NCBI GenBank assembly: GCA_022565595.1
Contig: JAIUML010000003.1
Location: forward strand, 62,001 to 126,000
Origin: Saccharospirillum sp.
GTDB lineage: Bacteria > Pseudomonadota > Gammaproteobacteria > Pseudomonadales > Natronospirillaceae
Length of the DNA: 64,000 nucleotides
Direction: 5' to 3'
Shown: positions 16,285-25,956 of the stretch, in pieces
Position numbering within the stretch: the stretch's first letter is position 1
How the letters are laid out: every line of letters begins with the position of its first letter
Notes under the pieces: generated by a model
What the model was told of the DNA's origin: nothing
The model's database searches: none
What the model saw: only the letters and a program-made list of their open reading frames with translations
Position numbers and translations under genes: made by a program

Positions 16285-18000
16285 ATGACTATGGTGACTA
16301 CCCCGACAACACCACAAGCGGTCACAGAGTTCGACCGTGAGGTCGATTACATCATAGTGGGCGCGGGCTCGGCCGGCTCCATTCTGGCCAATCGCCTGTC
16401 GGCCAGTGGCGAGCACCAGGTGCTGGTGCTCGAGTTCGGTGGCAAGGACAATTCGATTTTTATCCAGATGCCCACCGCCTTGTCGATCCCCCTGAACACA
16501 CGACGCTTCGACTGGGGCTTCTATACCGAGCCAGAAGCCGGGCTCAATGGCCGACGGATTCATCAGGCACGAGGCAAGGTGATCGGTGGCTCCTCTTCCA
16601 TAAACGGCATGGTCTATGTGCGCGGTAGCGCCGGTGACTTTGACGAATGGTCGGAACTGGGTGCCAGGAACTGGGATTACGCTCACGTCTTGCCCTATTT
16701 CCAGCGCCTGGAAAACTGTTTTTACGGTGCCGATGACTACCGTGGCGACCAGGGCCCCATGGGCATTTGCAACGGCAATAACATGCAGAACCCCCTTTAT
16801 CGTGCCTTTATTGAAGCCGGCGACCAGGCCGGCTATGGCTTGACAGACGACTACAACGGCTTTCGCCAGGAAGGGTTCGGCAAGATGGACATGACGGTCA
16901 AGGACGGCCAACGCTGCTCCACCGCCCGCGCTTACCTCAAGCCAGCCCTGAGCCGACCCAATCTGGATTTGCAAATACGAGCCATGACGACCCGAGTCAT
17001 CATGGAGGGTAAAACAGCCATTGGTGTGGAGTATCGCAAGGGCGGGAAAGTATTCCGGGTCAGGGCACGCAAGGAGGTCATTTTGTCCGCCAGTGCGTTC
17101 AATTCCCCCAAATTGTTGATGTTGTCCGGCATTGGCCCGGCAGAGCATCTGCAAGCTCATGGCATTGATGTTGTACACCATTTGCCTGGCGTCGGTGAAA
17201 ACCTTCAGGACCATCTGGAAGTCTGGGTGCAGCAGCAATGTACCCAACCCATCACCCTGAACAGCCGTCTCGGTCCGATCAGCAAAGCGATGATTGGCAT
17301 GCGCTGGCTATTGTTCAAATCAGGCCTGGGTGCAACCAACCATTTCGAATCCAATGGCTACATTCGCAGTCGTGCTGGCCTAAAGTTTCCCGATCTTCAA
17401 TACCATTTTCTGGCTGGCGCCATTGCTTACGACGGCTCATCGGCGGCCAGCGGTCACGGTTTCCAGGTTCACCTGGGTGCGAACAAGCCGACCAGCCGGG
17501 GCACTGTGCGATTGCAGTCTGCCAGGCCGGAAGATGCGCCCATACTGCGTTTCAACTACCTCAGTTCCGAAGAAGACAAGCAGGCCTACCGTGATGGTTT
17601 GCGTCTGACTCGGGAGATCTTTCAGCAACCTGCCCTGGCAGCCTATCGTGGCGTCGAGTTATCGCCCGGAGCCGACGTGCAGACCGATGCCGAAATAGAC
17701 GACTGGGTCGCGCGTTCGGCCGAAACCGCTTATCACCCGGCCGGTTCCTGCCGAATGGGGTCCGATGAGATGGCCGTGGTCGATTCCGACTGTCGGGTAC
17801 ATGGCTTGAGCGGTTTGAGAGTGGTGGATTCGTCCATTATGCCGACCGTCACCAATGGTAATCTGAACGCGCCGACCATGATGATTGCCGAGAAAGCGGC
17901 CGACTTGATATTGGGGCAGACACCCTTGCCACCCTCCACAGCGCCTGTCTATGAAGCACCGAACTGGTCGCAGCAACAACGAGAACGACCCGCCCGGTAA
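16285..18000 (+). CDS. GMC-family FAD oxidoreductase, choline dehydrogenase-like
   Basis: FAD-dependent alcohol oxidoreductase of the glucose-methanol-choline family, 571 residues. The Rossmann motif GAGSAGSILANRLS is near the N-terminus, then GGSSSINGMVYVRG, and the C-terminal catalytic region AYHPAGSCRMG with NGNLNAPTMMIAEKAADLI. These match BetA-type dehydrogenases, but the substrate could be another alcohol. The start at 16285 has an AGGT seven bases upstream; a GTG at 16279 is an alternative. There is no partner aldehyde dehydrogenase, so it may not belong to a full bet operon here. A BetI-like palindrome upstream supports choline-responsive control. Confidence 0.85.
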   Translation: MTMVTTPTTPQAVTEFDREVDYIIVGAGSAGSILANRLSASGEHQVLVLEFGGKDNSIFIQMPTALSIPLNTRRFDWGFYTEPEAGLNGRRIHQARGKVIGGSSSINGMVYVRGSAGDFDEWSELGARNWDYAHVLPYFQRLENCFYGADDYRGDQGPMGICNGNNMQNPLYRAFIEAGDQAGYGLTDDYNGFRQEGFGKMDMTVKDGQRCSTARAYLKPALSRPNLDLQIRAMTTRVIMEGKTAIGVEYRKGGKVFRVRARKEVILSASAFNSPKLLMLSGIGPAEHLQAHGIDVVHHLPGVGENLQDHLEVWVQQQCTQPITLNSRLGPISKAMIGMRWLLFKSGLGATNHFESNGYIRSRAGLKFPDLQYHFLAGAIAYDGSSAASGHGFQVHLGANKPTSRGTVRLQSARPEDAPILRFNYLSSEEDKQAYRDGLRLTREIFQQPALAAYRGVELSPGADVQTDAEIDDWVARSAETAYHPAGSCRMGSDEMAVVDSDCRVHGLSGLRVVDSSIMPTVTNGNLNAPTMMIAEKAADLILGQTPLPPSTAPVYEAPNWSQQQRERPAR

Positions 18001-18017
18001 GGCATCAACTGGCCGAC

Positions 18018-18036
18018 GCTGAACCAGGGGTTCAGC
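18018..18036. terminator. Hairpin between convergent genes
   Basis: GCTGAACC (18018-18025) and GGTTCAGC (18029-18036) form an 8-bp stem with a three-base loop. It lies in the 31-bp gap between the convergent dehydrogenase and peptidase genes, overlapping the last codons of the latter. There is no clear T-tract, so termination is possible but not proven. Confidence 0.4.
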
Positions 18037-19426
18037 GCTGCGCCGCCACCTGGAGCAAAGCTTCGTCTTCCATCATCGCCACCAGATTGGTGGTCAAGGC
18101 ATTAAATTCGGCCAATTTTTCCTGAGGAATCGAGCTGGCCAGAGGAATGTTGGCGGTCATGGCATTTACCGGCCGGCCGTTGACGTGTAACTCGAAATGC
18201 AGATGAGGGCCAGTCACTCGCCCTGTTGCACCGGATAGACCAATGCGCTCCCCTCGACCGACCGTCTGACCGCGCCGCACCAGAATACGGCTTAGATGGA
18301 GGTAACGGGTTGCGTACTGACTGCCATGGGAAATCTCCACATACAGACCGGCATAGGGGTGGTTTTCAACACGTGTCACCACACCATCACCCGTACTGAG
18401 CACTGGTGTACCAGGCGGCACAGCAAAGTCTGTCCCGTTGTGTGGCGCAACTCGACCGGTAACCGGATGTAGCCTGCGAGGTTGAAAGCCTGAACTGATT
18501 CGATGTTGGCGTTCCAGTGGTAGTCGGCGAAAGGCGCGTTCCATGCTTTCGCCATCGATGTTGTAAAAGCGGCCATCTTCATAAAGGAAAGCGGTGTGGG
18601 TGTGGTTTCTGCGCTGGATACGAAAGCCTTCAATACGGCTTTGACCGGTTGGATCGCCATCCACCCATTGCTCGCTGCGGATCACCTGAAAGTTATCGCC
18701 GGCACGCAAATCCCGATTGAAGTTGAGCTGTTCCTTGAAGGTGTTGGAAATGGTGACAATTTCGGCATCGGTCAGGCCAGCGGCTTTGGCCGACCCGTAG
18801 AAGCTGCCGTGAATCTCACCAGCAAAGAGCAAGGGCTCCCATTCACCTTCGAGCAGTATCTCTTCGTATTCAAAGGCGTCGTCAGCAATGCGATGGTATT
18901 TGACGCGATTCCCGGCATGAATAAAGAGTTCCATTTCGTCCAGTTGATTGGTATCCGGGTTCAAACGGAAGGTCAACTGGTGTCCCGGTCTGAGAATATC
19001 GAGCGCCAGCAGAGATTCATCGGCCGAAATGATCTGATACATGGCTGTCTGGCCAATATCCAGTTGATCAAAGATGGTACTGAGTGAATCTCCATCACGG
19101 ATGGCATAATGAATTTCGTGACCGTTGGAGTCCAACAGCTCTGGTGATTCCTGCAGCTCATCTTCTTCGACTGCTTCGTCAACTGGCACTGTTTCAATGT
19201 TCGGCAATAAAACCGTGGAGGTCGACTCTGGCTTAATGTTGGTTTCGTTAGGCTGAAACTCTATCTCGTATACCAGTCGAGCTTCTGCTGTCCCCAGGCT
19301 GAGTTTAACAACGGTCGCCAATACCAGAAAACCAGTAGCAACCAGCAACCAATGCAGGATTTTACGATGTCTTTTTGGTGGGCGATGGTAGAGAGGGACC
19401 GCCATATCGGAGGTAGCACTGCGCAT
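18032..19426 (-). CDS. mepM: M23 family murein DD-endopeptidase, MepM-like
   Basis: Membrane-anchored peptidoglycan hydrolase that cleaves cross-links to let the wall expand. It has an N-terminal membrane helix (about residues 23-45), an OapA/LysM-like segment (IRDGDSLSTIFDQLDI), and a C-terminal LytM/M23 domain with zinc ligands H329 and D333 (HNGTD) and the HLHFE motif at 408-412. All catalytic residues are present. The length of 464 residues fits MepM/YebA. It is monocistronic here, divergent from the thioesterase gene. Confidence 0.88.
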   Translation of the reverse strand: MRSATSDMAVPLYHRPPKRHRKILHWLLVATGFLVLATVVKLSLGTAEARLVYEIEFQPNETNIKPESTSTVLLPNIETVPVDEAVEEDELQESPELLDSNGHEIHYAIRDGDSLSTIFDQLDIGQTAMYQIISADESLLALDILRPGHQLTFRLNPDTNQLDEMELFIHAGNRVKYHRIADDAFEYEEILLEGEWEPLLFAGEIHGSFYGSAKAAGLTDAEIVTISNTFKEQLNFNRDLRAGDNFQVIRSEQWVDGDPTGQSRIEGFRIQRRNHTHTAFLYEDGRFYNIDGESMERAFRRLPLERQHRISSGFQPRRLHPVTGRVAPHNGTDFAVPPGTPVLSTGDGVVTRVENHPYAGLYVEISHGSQYATRYLHLSRILVRRGQTVGRGERIGLSGATGRVTGPHLHFELHVNGRPVNAMTANIPLASSIPQEKLAEFNALTTNLVAMMEDEALLQVAAQR

Positions 19427-19680
19427 GAGGTAGAGGAACCCTGTAAAACGTAACTGATGACAATTGAATAAAAAACAGGCTAGAAATCCGTCTCGACCGC
19501 TGAGACTGCCATTTCATAGGCCTAAAAGCCAGACAGGGCGGCATCTTTACTCGATAATCGTTACAAAAATGTCGACTCTGTCACAATTATTTACCTTTTG
19601 TACAGGACATGGATGCACTTGGCAATCCTTCCCGACCCGGGCACACTTGCGCCAACTTTGCTTTCAGGATGGCTCTTGTC

Positions 19681-20139
19681 ATGACAGAAACACTCAACCA
19701 ATTTCAAAGACAATACCCACTGATCATTGATTTTGATCTCCGTTGGGGCGAAATGGATGCCTTTAATCACATCAACAATGTTGCCTATTTTCGCTATTTC
19801 GAATGCGCCCGTATTGCCTATTTTGAGCAGACGCAGATCATGTCCGACATGCGAAAACAGATGATCGGCCCCATTCTCGCCGAAACCCAGTGCCAGTATC
19901 GCAGACCTTTGACTTACCCGGATCGCATCAAGGTCGGTGCTGTCATTGATGAGTTGCATTCGCACGGCTTTATGCAGCGCTACGCCATCTACAGCACTGA
20001 GCAGGACGCCATAGCCACCCAGGGCTATGGCCGCATTGTACTACTGGACTACAAGACCCAACAGAAAGTGGCGGTTTCAGATGCATTGATCGAGGATTTG
20101 AATCATTTCCAGAAAGACCTCAAAGCCCTCAGTCTATAA
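19681..20139 (+). CDS. Acyl-CoA thioesterase, 4HBT hotdog fold (YbgC/FadM-like)
   Basis: A 152-residue single hotdog-domain protein. The DLRWGEMDAFNHINNVAYFRYFE segment matches the 4-hydroxybenzoyl-CoA thioesterase active-site region with its catalytic aspartate. It should hydrolyse an acyl-CoA in the cytosol; the chain length is unknown. The ATG at 19681 has an AGGA about 11 bases upstream; an ATG at 19669 is also in frame. It is convergent with mnmE. Confidence 0.85.
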   Translation: MTETLNQFQRQYPLIIDFDLRWGEMDAFNHINNVAYFRYFECARIAYFEQTQIMSDMRKQMIGPILAETQCQYRRPLTYPDRIKVGAVIDELHSHGFMQRYAIYSTEQDAIATQGYGRIVLLDYKTQQKVAVSDALIEDLNHFQKDLKALSL

Positions 20140-20171
20140 AAGTCCGTCGTTTGAGAGTGTCGCTCTGGAAT

Positions 20172-21536
20172 TTACTTGCCGATACAGAAACTGGAAAAGA
20201 TTCTTCCGAGCAGATCGTCGGACGAAAAAGCCCCAGTAATCTCGTTCAGGGCCTGTTGAGCCTGGCGTAAGTCCTCGGCCAGGAGTTCACCCGCGCTCGC
20301 CCCAAGCAATTGTGCCTGACCCGAAAGCAGCGCCTGGTGTGCCCGCTGCAGGGCCTCCAGATGGCGGCGGCGAGCAATAAAGCCGGCTTCCTGGTGACCT
20401 TCATAACCCATCAGTTGTTTCAGGTGATCGCGCAACGCATCCAGGCCCTGGCCATCCAGAGCGGACAAGCGCAAGACGGGGTGAACCGAATCTGTGGATA
20501 AACCTGGGGATTCCCGGTTCAAATCGACCTTGTTGCGCACCACTGTAAGCCTGGCCTCGGACGGCAATCTGTGAATAAAATCAGGCCATATCTGCTCAGG
20601 GTCGGTGGCTGGTGTTTCCGTCGCGTCGACCAGCAGCAGGATGCGATCGGCCTGTTCGATCTCCCGCCATGCACGTTCGACACCAATGCGCTCTACTTCA
20701 TCTGGAGTGTCACGCAGACCAGCAGTATCGATGATGTGAAGGGGCATTCCGTCTATGTGGATATGTTCGCGCAAAACATCCCGGGTCGTGCCTGCGATGT
20801 CAGTTACTATGGCTCTTTCCTGGCCGGCCAGGGCATTCAACAGACTGCTCTTACCAGCATTGGGTCGGCCGGCAATGACAACGCTCATGCCTTCGCGCAT
20901 CAGGCTACCCTGATTGGCGGCCTTGAGCACTCGGGTCAGCTGCGCCAGCAGGTCAGCCAGATCGGCTTCAACCTTGCCATCGGAGAGAAAATCGATCTCT
21001 TCTTCCGGAAAATCAATGGCCGCTTCAACATAGATGCGCAACTGAATCAGTTGTTCAACCAGGTTGTGGATTTCCTGTGAAAAAACCCCCTGAAGAGAGC
21101 GCACTGCTGAACGGGCGGCTTCGGTTGAGGTGGCATCGATCAGGTCGGCGATGGCTTCGGCCTGAGCCAGATCAAGTTTGTCGTTCAGAAAAGCCCGTTC
21201 AGAAAATTCACCAGGGCGCGCCAGCCGAGCTCCCAGAGCCATGACCCGCTGCAACAGCAGATCCAGGATTACCGGGCCACCGTGCCCCTGGAGTTCGAGA
21301 ACATCTTCACCGGTAAAGGAGTGGGGTCCCGGAAAAAAGAGGGCGATGCCCTGATCCAGAACCTGTCCATCGGTATCGAGGAAGTCGCCATACCAGGCAT
21401 GGCGTGGCTTGAGGTGCTGCAGAGTCATCGCCTCTGCGATGCTGGCCGCAAGGCGGCCAGAGACTCGAACAATGCCGACACCGCCACGACCGGGCGGTGT
21501 GGCGATGGCACAAATAGTGTCGTTGTCAGCGATCAC
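20172..21536 (-). CDS. mnmE: tRNA uridine-5-carboxymethylaminomethyl modification GTPase MnmE
   Basis: GTPase that, with MnmG, adds the cmnm5 group to wobble uridine of certain tRNAs. The N-terminal folate-binding domain begins [23 protein letters not shown]. The G domain has [21 protein letters not shown] and NKVD-type motifs, and the protein ends in the diagnostic FCIGK. At 454 residues it has the usual size. Its start overlaps the yidC stop by four bases, which couples translation within the rpmH-rnpA-yidC-mnmE block. Confidence 0.97.
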   Translation of the reverse strand: MIADNDTICAIATPPGRGGVGIVRVSGRLAASIAEAMTLQHLKPRHAWYGDFLDTDGQVLDQGIALFFPGPHSFTGEDVLELQGHGGPVILDLLLQRVMALGARLARPGEFSERAFLNDKLDLAQAEAIADLIDATSTEAARSAVRSLQGVFSQEIHNLVEQLIQLRIYVEAAIDFPEEEIDFLSDGKVEADLADLLAQLTRVLKAANQGSLMREGMSVVIAGRPNAGKSSLLNALAGQERAIVTDIAGTTRDVLREHIHIDGMPLHIIDTAGLRDTPDEVERIGVERAWREIEQADRILLLVDATETPATDPEQIWPDFIHRLPSEARLTVVRNKVDLNRESPGLSTDSVHPVLRLSALDGQGLDALRDHLKQLMGYEGHQEAGFIARRRHLEALQRAHQALLSGQAQLLGASAGELLAEDLRQAQQALNEITGAFSSDDLLGRIFSSFCIGK

Positions 21537-23230
21537 GACTTGCTCTTTTCCGCCTCGGCCTTGTCAAACTTACGATTGACCATCCACTGCTGAACAATGG
21601 TGGTTACGTTGTTGATAAACCAGTACAGCGTCAGACCAGCCGGGAACCAGAGGAACATGAAGGTAAAGACAACCGGCATGAACTTCAGCATCTTGGCCTG
21701 CATCGGGTCCATGCTGGGTTGTTGCTGCATTTGCATCTGCAGGAACATGGACGCACCCATCAACAACGGCAATACGAAGAAGGGATCCTTGATCGACAGA
21801 TCTTCGATCCAGAAAATAAAGGGTGACTGACGCAATTCAACGGCTTCCATCAGTACCCAATAGAGCGCAATAAAGATCGGCATTTGCACCAGGATGGGCA
21901 AACAGCCACCCATGGGGTTCAGCTTTTCTTTCTTGTACAGCTTCATCATTTCCTGACCGAGCTTCTGCCGATCGTCGCCGTATTGCTCACGCAACTGCGT
22001 CATCTTGGGTGCAAATTTGCGCATTCTGGCCATGGATCGGTAGCTAGCGGCCGTCAACGGGTAAAGAATGATCTTCACCGTCAGCGTCATCAACACAATG
22101 GCCCAACCCCAGTTACCGACAAGGCCATGCATGAACTGCAACAACTTGAACAGCGGCTGAGCAGCCCACCACAACCAGCCGTAGTCAACAGTCAGTTCCA
22201 GATGAGGTGAAATTTCAGCAAGGCGATCCTGATCTTTCGGTCCCAGATAGAGCTGGGTACCGGTCGAGCCACTCTCTCCAGGTGCTATGTTCAGTGCTGG
22301 AGACTGGAAGCCAGCGTAGTAGAGCCCATTCGGGAGGCGGCGCGCATAGAAATTATGGACTTCATTAGGCTCCGGAATCCACGCGGAAACAAAGTAGTGC
22401 TGTAAAAAGGCAACCCAACCGCCTTCCTGGCGAACCTGAAGAGGGCTTCTTTCCATGTTTCGGAAAGAATGCTTTTTGTAACGATCGTCCGGAGTGGTCA
22501 GGGCCGCGCCCAGATAGGATGCCATACCAATAGTGCCACCGGCACTGGGGTCACTGGAATCGTCACGTCTGACCTGGCCAAAGAGGTTGGTGGTGACACT
22601 GTTTCCGGTGTTATTGACCAGATTGTAGCGAATATCAATCAGATAATCGTTGCGGTGTAAGGTATAGACCTTCTGAACCTCAAGACCTGCTTCGGTGACA
22701 TGCGTCAGGATTACTTCGAGTTGGTCCGCACCGCTGGCCATTTCGAAGCGATTACGGTCGGCCGTGAAACGGGCTCTACTGGTGCTGTCGATGCCATCAG
22801 CACCAACCAGACCACTCATGGCGGTGTATATGCGCTGGCTTTCTTCGAGCAGGGTAAAGGGGATATCGGGCGTCTGGGCGCTGAACGGGTATTGCGGCAA
22901 AGAGGCGTATACAACATCGCCCCCATTCAGAGAAATACGCAGATTCAAGGTGTCCGTGACCACGTCTATGTAATCACCGGAAGCCGTGGAGGCAGCTGGA
23001 GCCGCTGGCGTTGCTGCTTCGCTGTCTTCACTGATTGCCATCGGCACATCTGACCCGGCTTCTGCCTGGGCAGGTGGTTCTGCAGGCGGGACATCCGTCT
23101 CAATAACCGGCGCAACCGTCTGGCTAACAGCCTGGGGAGGCGCTGTGGCGTAGTCCTGCGACCACTGCAGGATCAGAAGGTAGGTGACCACGGCCAAGCC
23201 CGCAATCAAGACAATACGACGCACATCCAT
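21533..23230 (-). CDS. yidC: Membrane protein insertase YidC
   Basis: Inner-membrane insertase/chaperone of 565 residues. The N-terminus [23 protein letters not shown] is the non-cleaved first helix of the gammaproteobacterial type, followed by a low-complexity Ala/Pro linker and the large periplasmic domain. The conserved C-terminal region is clear ([20 protein letters not shown], then [25 protein letters not shown]). It lies downstream of rnpA with a 190-bp gap that would normally hold yidD. Confidence 0.97.
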   Translation of the reverse strand: MDVRRIVLIAGLAVVTYLLILQWSQDYATAPPQAVSQTVAPVIETDVPPAEPPAQAEAGSDVPMAISEDSEAATPAAPAASTASGDYIDVVTDTLNLRISLNGGDVVYASLPQYPFSAQTPDIPFTLLEESQRIYTAMSGLVGADGIDSTSRARFTADRNRFEMASGADQLEVILTHVTEAGLEVQKVYTLHRNDYLIDIRYNLVNNTGNSVTTNLFGQVRRDDSSDPSAGGTIGMASYLGAALTTPDDRYKKHSFRNMERSPLQVRQEGGWVAFLQHYFVSAWIPEPNEVHNFYARRLPNGLYYAGFQSPALNIAPGESGSTGTQLYLGPKDQDRLAEISPHLELTVDYGWLWWAAQPLFKLLQFMHGLVGNWGWAIVLMTLTVKIILYPLTAASYRSMARMRKFAPKMTQLREQYGDDRQKLGQEMMKLYKKEKLNPMGGCLPILVQMPIFIALYWVLMEAVELRQSPFIFWIEDLSIKDPFFVLPLLMGASMFLQMQMQQQPSMDPMQAKMLKFMPVVFTFMFLWFPAGLTLYWFINNVTTIVQQWMVNRKFDKAEAEKSKS

Positions 23231-23420
23231 AATTCGTTTCCAGTTGGACTATTAACCCCAATACCTCGGGAGGTTTCAAAACACCGAACGGCTCAGGCCC
23301 TGAAGTGTCTGTTGAAACCTGCCAAAACACGGGCATCGGGCAGGGAAAAAAAGCGCCGAAATGGTACCTTTATCGGCTATTTTTTGCCAGCCAATCTGGA
23401 GAAATTGACACGCCGCTGAA

Positions 23421-23795
23421 TCAAGCGGTTGATCGCTGCTTTTGCCAACGACGATCAAGTCGCAACAACTGTTTTCGGATCAGGGACTGCAATTCTGGCT
23501 GGGACAGCTCACTCAAGCCTTTACGACCGAGCAATATGACGTCAAGTGCGGGAAATTCTGGGTGGAGATGTCGGAATACTTCTTTGGCTGCTCGTTTTAC
23601 TCTGTTACGAGCAACGGCAGTTCTAACATTCTTTTTGGATATAACAAACCCAAGGCGGGCGCCTTGCTCACGTCCTGGTTTCGCCAGAAAGAGGAGCTCT
23701 GGGCAAGCCGCCTTGACTTCGACTGCATTGAATACCTGCTGGAAGTCGCGCGCCGTCAGTAACCGATGGCTACGCGGGTGTCCGTAAGGTGTCAA
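23421..23795 (-). CDS. rnpA: Ribonuclease P protein component
   Basis: Protein subunit of RNase P, which matures tRNA 5' ends. It shows SHRLLTARDFQQVFN near the start, LGFVISKKNVRTAVARNRVKR (the RNR motif) and basic C-terminal residues. The best start is the TTG at 23795, 16 bases after the rpmH stop; no ATG is available, and the frame stays open into rpmH so a start a few codons earlier is possible. Length of 124 residues fits the family. Confidence 0.93.
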   Translation of the reverse strand: MTPYGHPRSHRLLTARDFQQVFNAVEVKAACPELLFLAKPGREQGARLGFVISKKNVRTAVARNRVKRAAKEVFRHLHPEFPALDVILLGRKGLSELSQPELQSLIRKQLLRLDRRWQKQRSTA

Positions 23796-23811
23796 TGCAG
23801 AGATCGCTGAA

Positions 23812-23946
23812 TCAAACGGTCAGGGATGCACGACCGCGAGCACGACGACGTGCCAGGACTTTACGACCGTTGGCAGTGGCCATGCGAGCACGAAAACCGT
23901 GTGTACGCTTGCGCTTCAGTACGCTGGGTTGAAAAGTACGCTTCAT
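23812..23946 (-). CDS. rpmH: 50S ribosomal protein L34
   Basis: A 44-residue ribosomal protein with the invariant [19 protein letters not shown] start and the [20 protein letters not shown] end. It is the first gene of the minus-strand block beside oriC. A longer frame upstream exists but the ATG at 23946 begins the conserved protein exactly. Confidence 0.98.
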   Translation of the reverse strand: MKRTFQPSVLKRKRTHGFRARMATANGRKVLARRRARGRASLTV

Positions 23947-24099
23947 GTTTTGGATCTCACACCAGGATTCGGGAGCGGTAAGGTCCCTTTGAGTGAATGA
24001 TGACCCCGACCTGTGCCTGGGGACTTCTGAATTTGGACGGAGGATTCTAAAGACTTTATCGAACGATATCAATGCTGAATTTTTAGTCAGTGCCATCTG

Positions 24100-24430
24100 A
24101 CGGGCGATGGCTCAGGTCTGTGGGAAAATAAGTAAAGTATTTAAGTATGTATGTTTTTTATTTTTAGTTCTTTGATGTTTTTATAATGATAGCCATTTCC
24201 TCTGAATAAGTTTAAAAAAACCATATAAAACAAAGAGTTATTTAGATAACAAGATCTGTACCTCTGCTGTATCAACTGGGCATGAGCGGTGGTCAAGCTG
24301 TGTATGAAATGGCTATTTATACACAGGCAAAGTATTCATGCTTTCATTCAGGGGTTGTGCACAGACTGGTGCGCCTGCCTATCAACAATGATATCCACAA
24401 GGAAAATGGCGTCCTGTCGCTGTTATTGTC
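24100..24430. other. Chromosomal replication origin (oriC) region
   Basis: The gap between rpmH and dnaA (23947-24496) contains a very AT-rich stretch (about 24120-24260, with runs such as GTTTTTTATTTTTAG) suited to duplex unwinding. It is followed by DnaA-box-like words: TTATACACA at 24317-24325 (consensus TTATNCACA), a weak TTGTGCACA at 24355-24363 and ATATCCACA at 24391-24399 (one mismatch). A further inverted weak box, TGTGGGAAA, is at 24119-24127. The rpmH-oriC-dnaA location matches Pseudomonas-type origins. There is no gene in this gap. Confidence 0.8.
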
Positions 24431-24496
24431 TCTGGCAAGGCTGCAGTGGGCACGTTAGAATGGCAGGCCTTTTTACTTGGCCCCTGCGGAGCATCT

Positions 24497-25936
24497 GTGG
24501 CAGAGACTGCCTGGCATCAGTGTTTGGACTTGTTACGAGGCGAAGTGCCTTCGCATCAGTACAACACCTGGATTCGACCCCTTGGACATCGGCTGGAGGG
24601 CAGTGCCCTCGTGTTGCTGGCGCCCAATCGTTTTGTGGGTAACTGGGTGAAAGACAAGTACCTGCATCGAATTCAGGAATTGATGTCGCAATTTGGCGCA
24701 GGCGAGACCGACGTTGTAGTGGAAGTCAAAGGTAGAGCACCTGGCGCCCGCCGGCCTCGGACCCGGTTTGATGCAGAGGCTCAATCTGGTGCCGAAATGC
24801 CCATGGCTACTCGAGCAGTCACAACCCCTCAGGTGGATACAGCACCCGCTTTGGCTGAACGCCTGTCAGCAGACCCGGTGCAGACTACCGGGGCAAAGCG
24901 GGGCAAGGGCAAGTTTCAGAGTTATCTCAACCCGGGCTTTACCTTTTCTTCTTTTGTTGAAGGCAAGTCAAACCAACTGGCGTTGGCGGCCAGTCAGCAG
25001 GTAGCCGAGAATGCTGGTGGTGCTTATAACCCACTCTTTATATACGGTGGCGTTGGTCTGGGTAAGACGCACTTGATGCAAGCCATCGGCAACTACATCG
25101 TTGAGCAATCACCCGGTGCCAAGGTCGTCTATTTGCACTCGGAGCGATTTGTCGCCGACATGGTGAAGGCTTTGCAATTGAATGCCATGGCAGAGTTCAA
25201 ACGCTACTATCGAAGCCTGGATGCCCTGCTGATTGACGATATCCAGTTTTTTGCCAAAAAGGATCGCTCTCAGGAAGAGTTTTTTCACACCTTTAATGCC
25301 TTGCTTGAAGGTAATCAGCAGGTAATATTGACCTGTGATCGTTATCCCAAGGAAATAGAGGGCCTGGAAGATCGGCTCAAGAGCCGATTCGGTTGGGGGC
25401 TAACGGTGGCCGTTGAACCTCCGGATCTGGAGACCCGAGTTGCGATTCTGATGAAAAAAGCGGAAAAAGCACGGGTAAAGTTGCCGGCCGATGCAGCCTT
25501 TTTTATCGCGCAACGCATTCGTTCCAATGTGCGTGAGCTTGAGGGTGCCTTGAAGCGGGTGGTCGCCAATGCCCAGTTTACCGGTTCCGCCATCAACACG
25601 GCTTTCGTCAAGGAGTCACTGAAAGACTTGCTCGCTCTGCAGGACAAGCAAGTCAGCATTGATAATATTCAGCGCACAGTGGCAGAGTATTACAAGATCA
25701 AGATTTCCGATCTGCACAGCAAGCGGCGCAGCCGCAGCATTGCCCGGCCGCGGCAGGTGGCGATGGCGCTGTCCAAAGAACTGACTCAACACAGTTTGCC
25801 GGAAATTGGTCAGGCCTTCGGTGGCCGTGACCATACCACTGTGCTTCACGCCTGTCGTAAAGTGAAAGAATTGCGTGATACCACAGTCGATATCAACGAA
25901 GATTACAATAACCTGTTACGAACGCTGACCACCTGA
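24497..25936 (+). CDS. dnaA: Chromosomal replication initiator protein DnaA
   Basis: Origin-binding AAA+ initiator of 479 residues. Domain I begins [28 protein letters not shown], domain II is a variable linker, domain III has [16 protein letters not shown] and LLIDDIQFF, and domain IV ends with the DnaA-box reader [14 protein letters not shown]. The GTG at 24497 has a GGAG five bases upstream and aligns with known DnaA starts. A GTG at 24446 would add 17 residues with no family match. It heads dnaA-dnaN-recF-gyrB. Confidence 0.97.
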   Translation: MAETAWHQCLDLLRGEVPSHQYNTWIRPLGHRLEGSALVLLAPNRFVGNWVKDKYLHRIQELMSQFGAGETDVVVEVKGRAPGARRPRTRFDAEAQSGAEMPMATRAVTTPQVDTAPALAERLSADPVQTTGAKRGKGKFQSYLNPGFTFSSFVEGKSNQLALAASQQVAENAGGAYNPLFIYGGVGLGKTHLMQAIGNYIVEQSPGAKVVYLHSERFVADMVKALQLNAMAEFKRYYRSLDALLIDDIQFFAKKDRSQEEFFHTFNALLEGNQQVILTCDRYPKEIEGLEDRLKSRFGWGLTVAVEPPDLETRVAILMKKAEKARVKLPADAAFFIAQRIRSNVRELEGALKRVVANAQFTGSAINTAFVKESLKDLLALQDKQVSIDNIQRTVAEYYKIKISDLHSKRRSRSIARPRQVAMALSKELTQHSLPEIGQAFGGRDHTTVLHACRKVKELRDTTVDINEDYNNLLRTLTT

Positions 25937-25956
25937 GAAAGGATGGATAAGGACTC

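Noticed and set aside
24355-24363. TTGTGCACA as a DnaA box
   Set aside because: Only a weak match (two mismatches); listed as weak support, not as an independent site.
24446-24496. GTG at 24446 as dnaA start
   Set aside because: The extra 17 residues have no DnaA similarity, and the GTG at 24497 has a good GGAG site and aligns with known starts.
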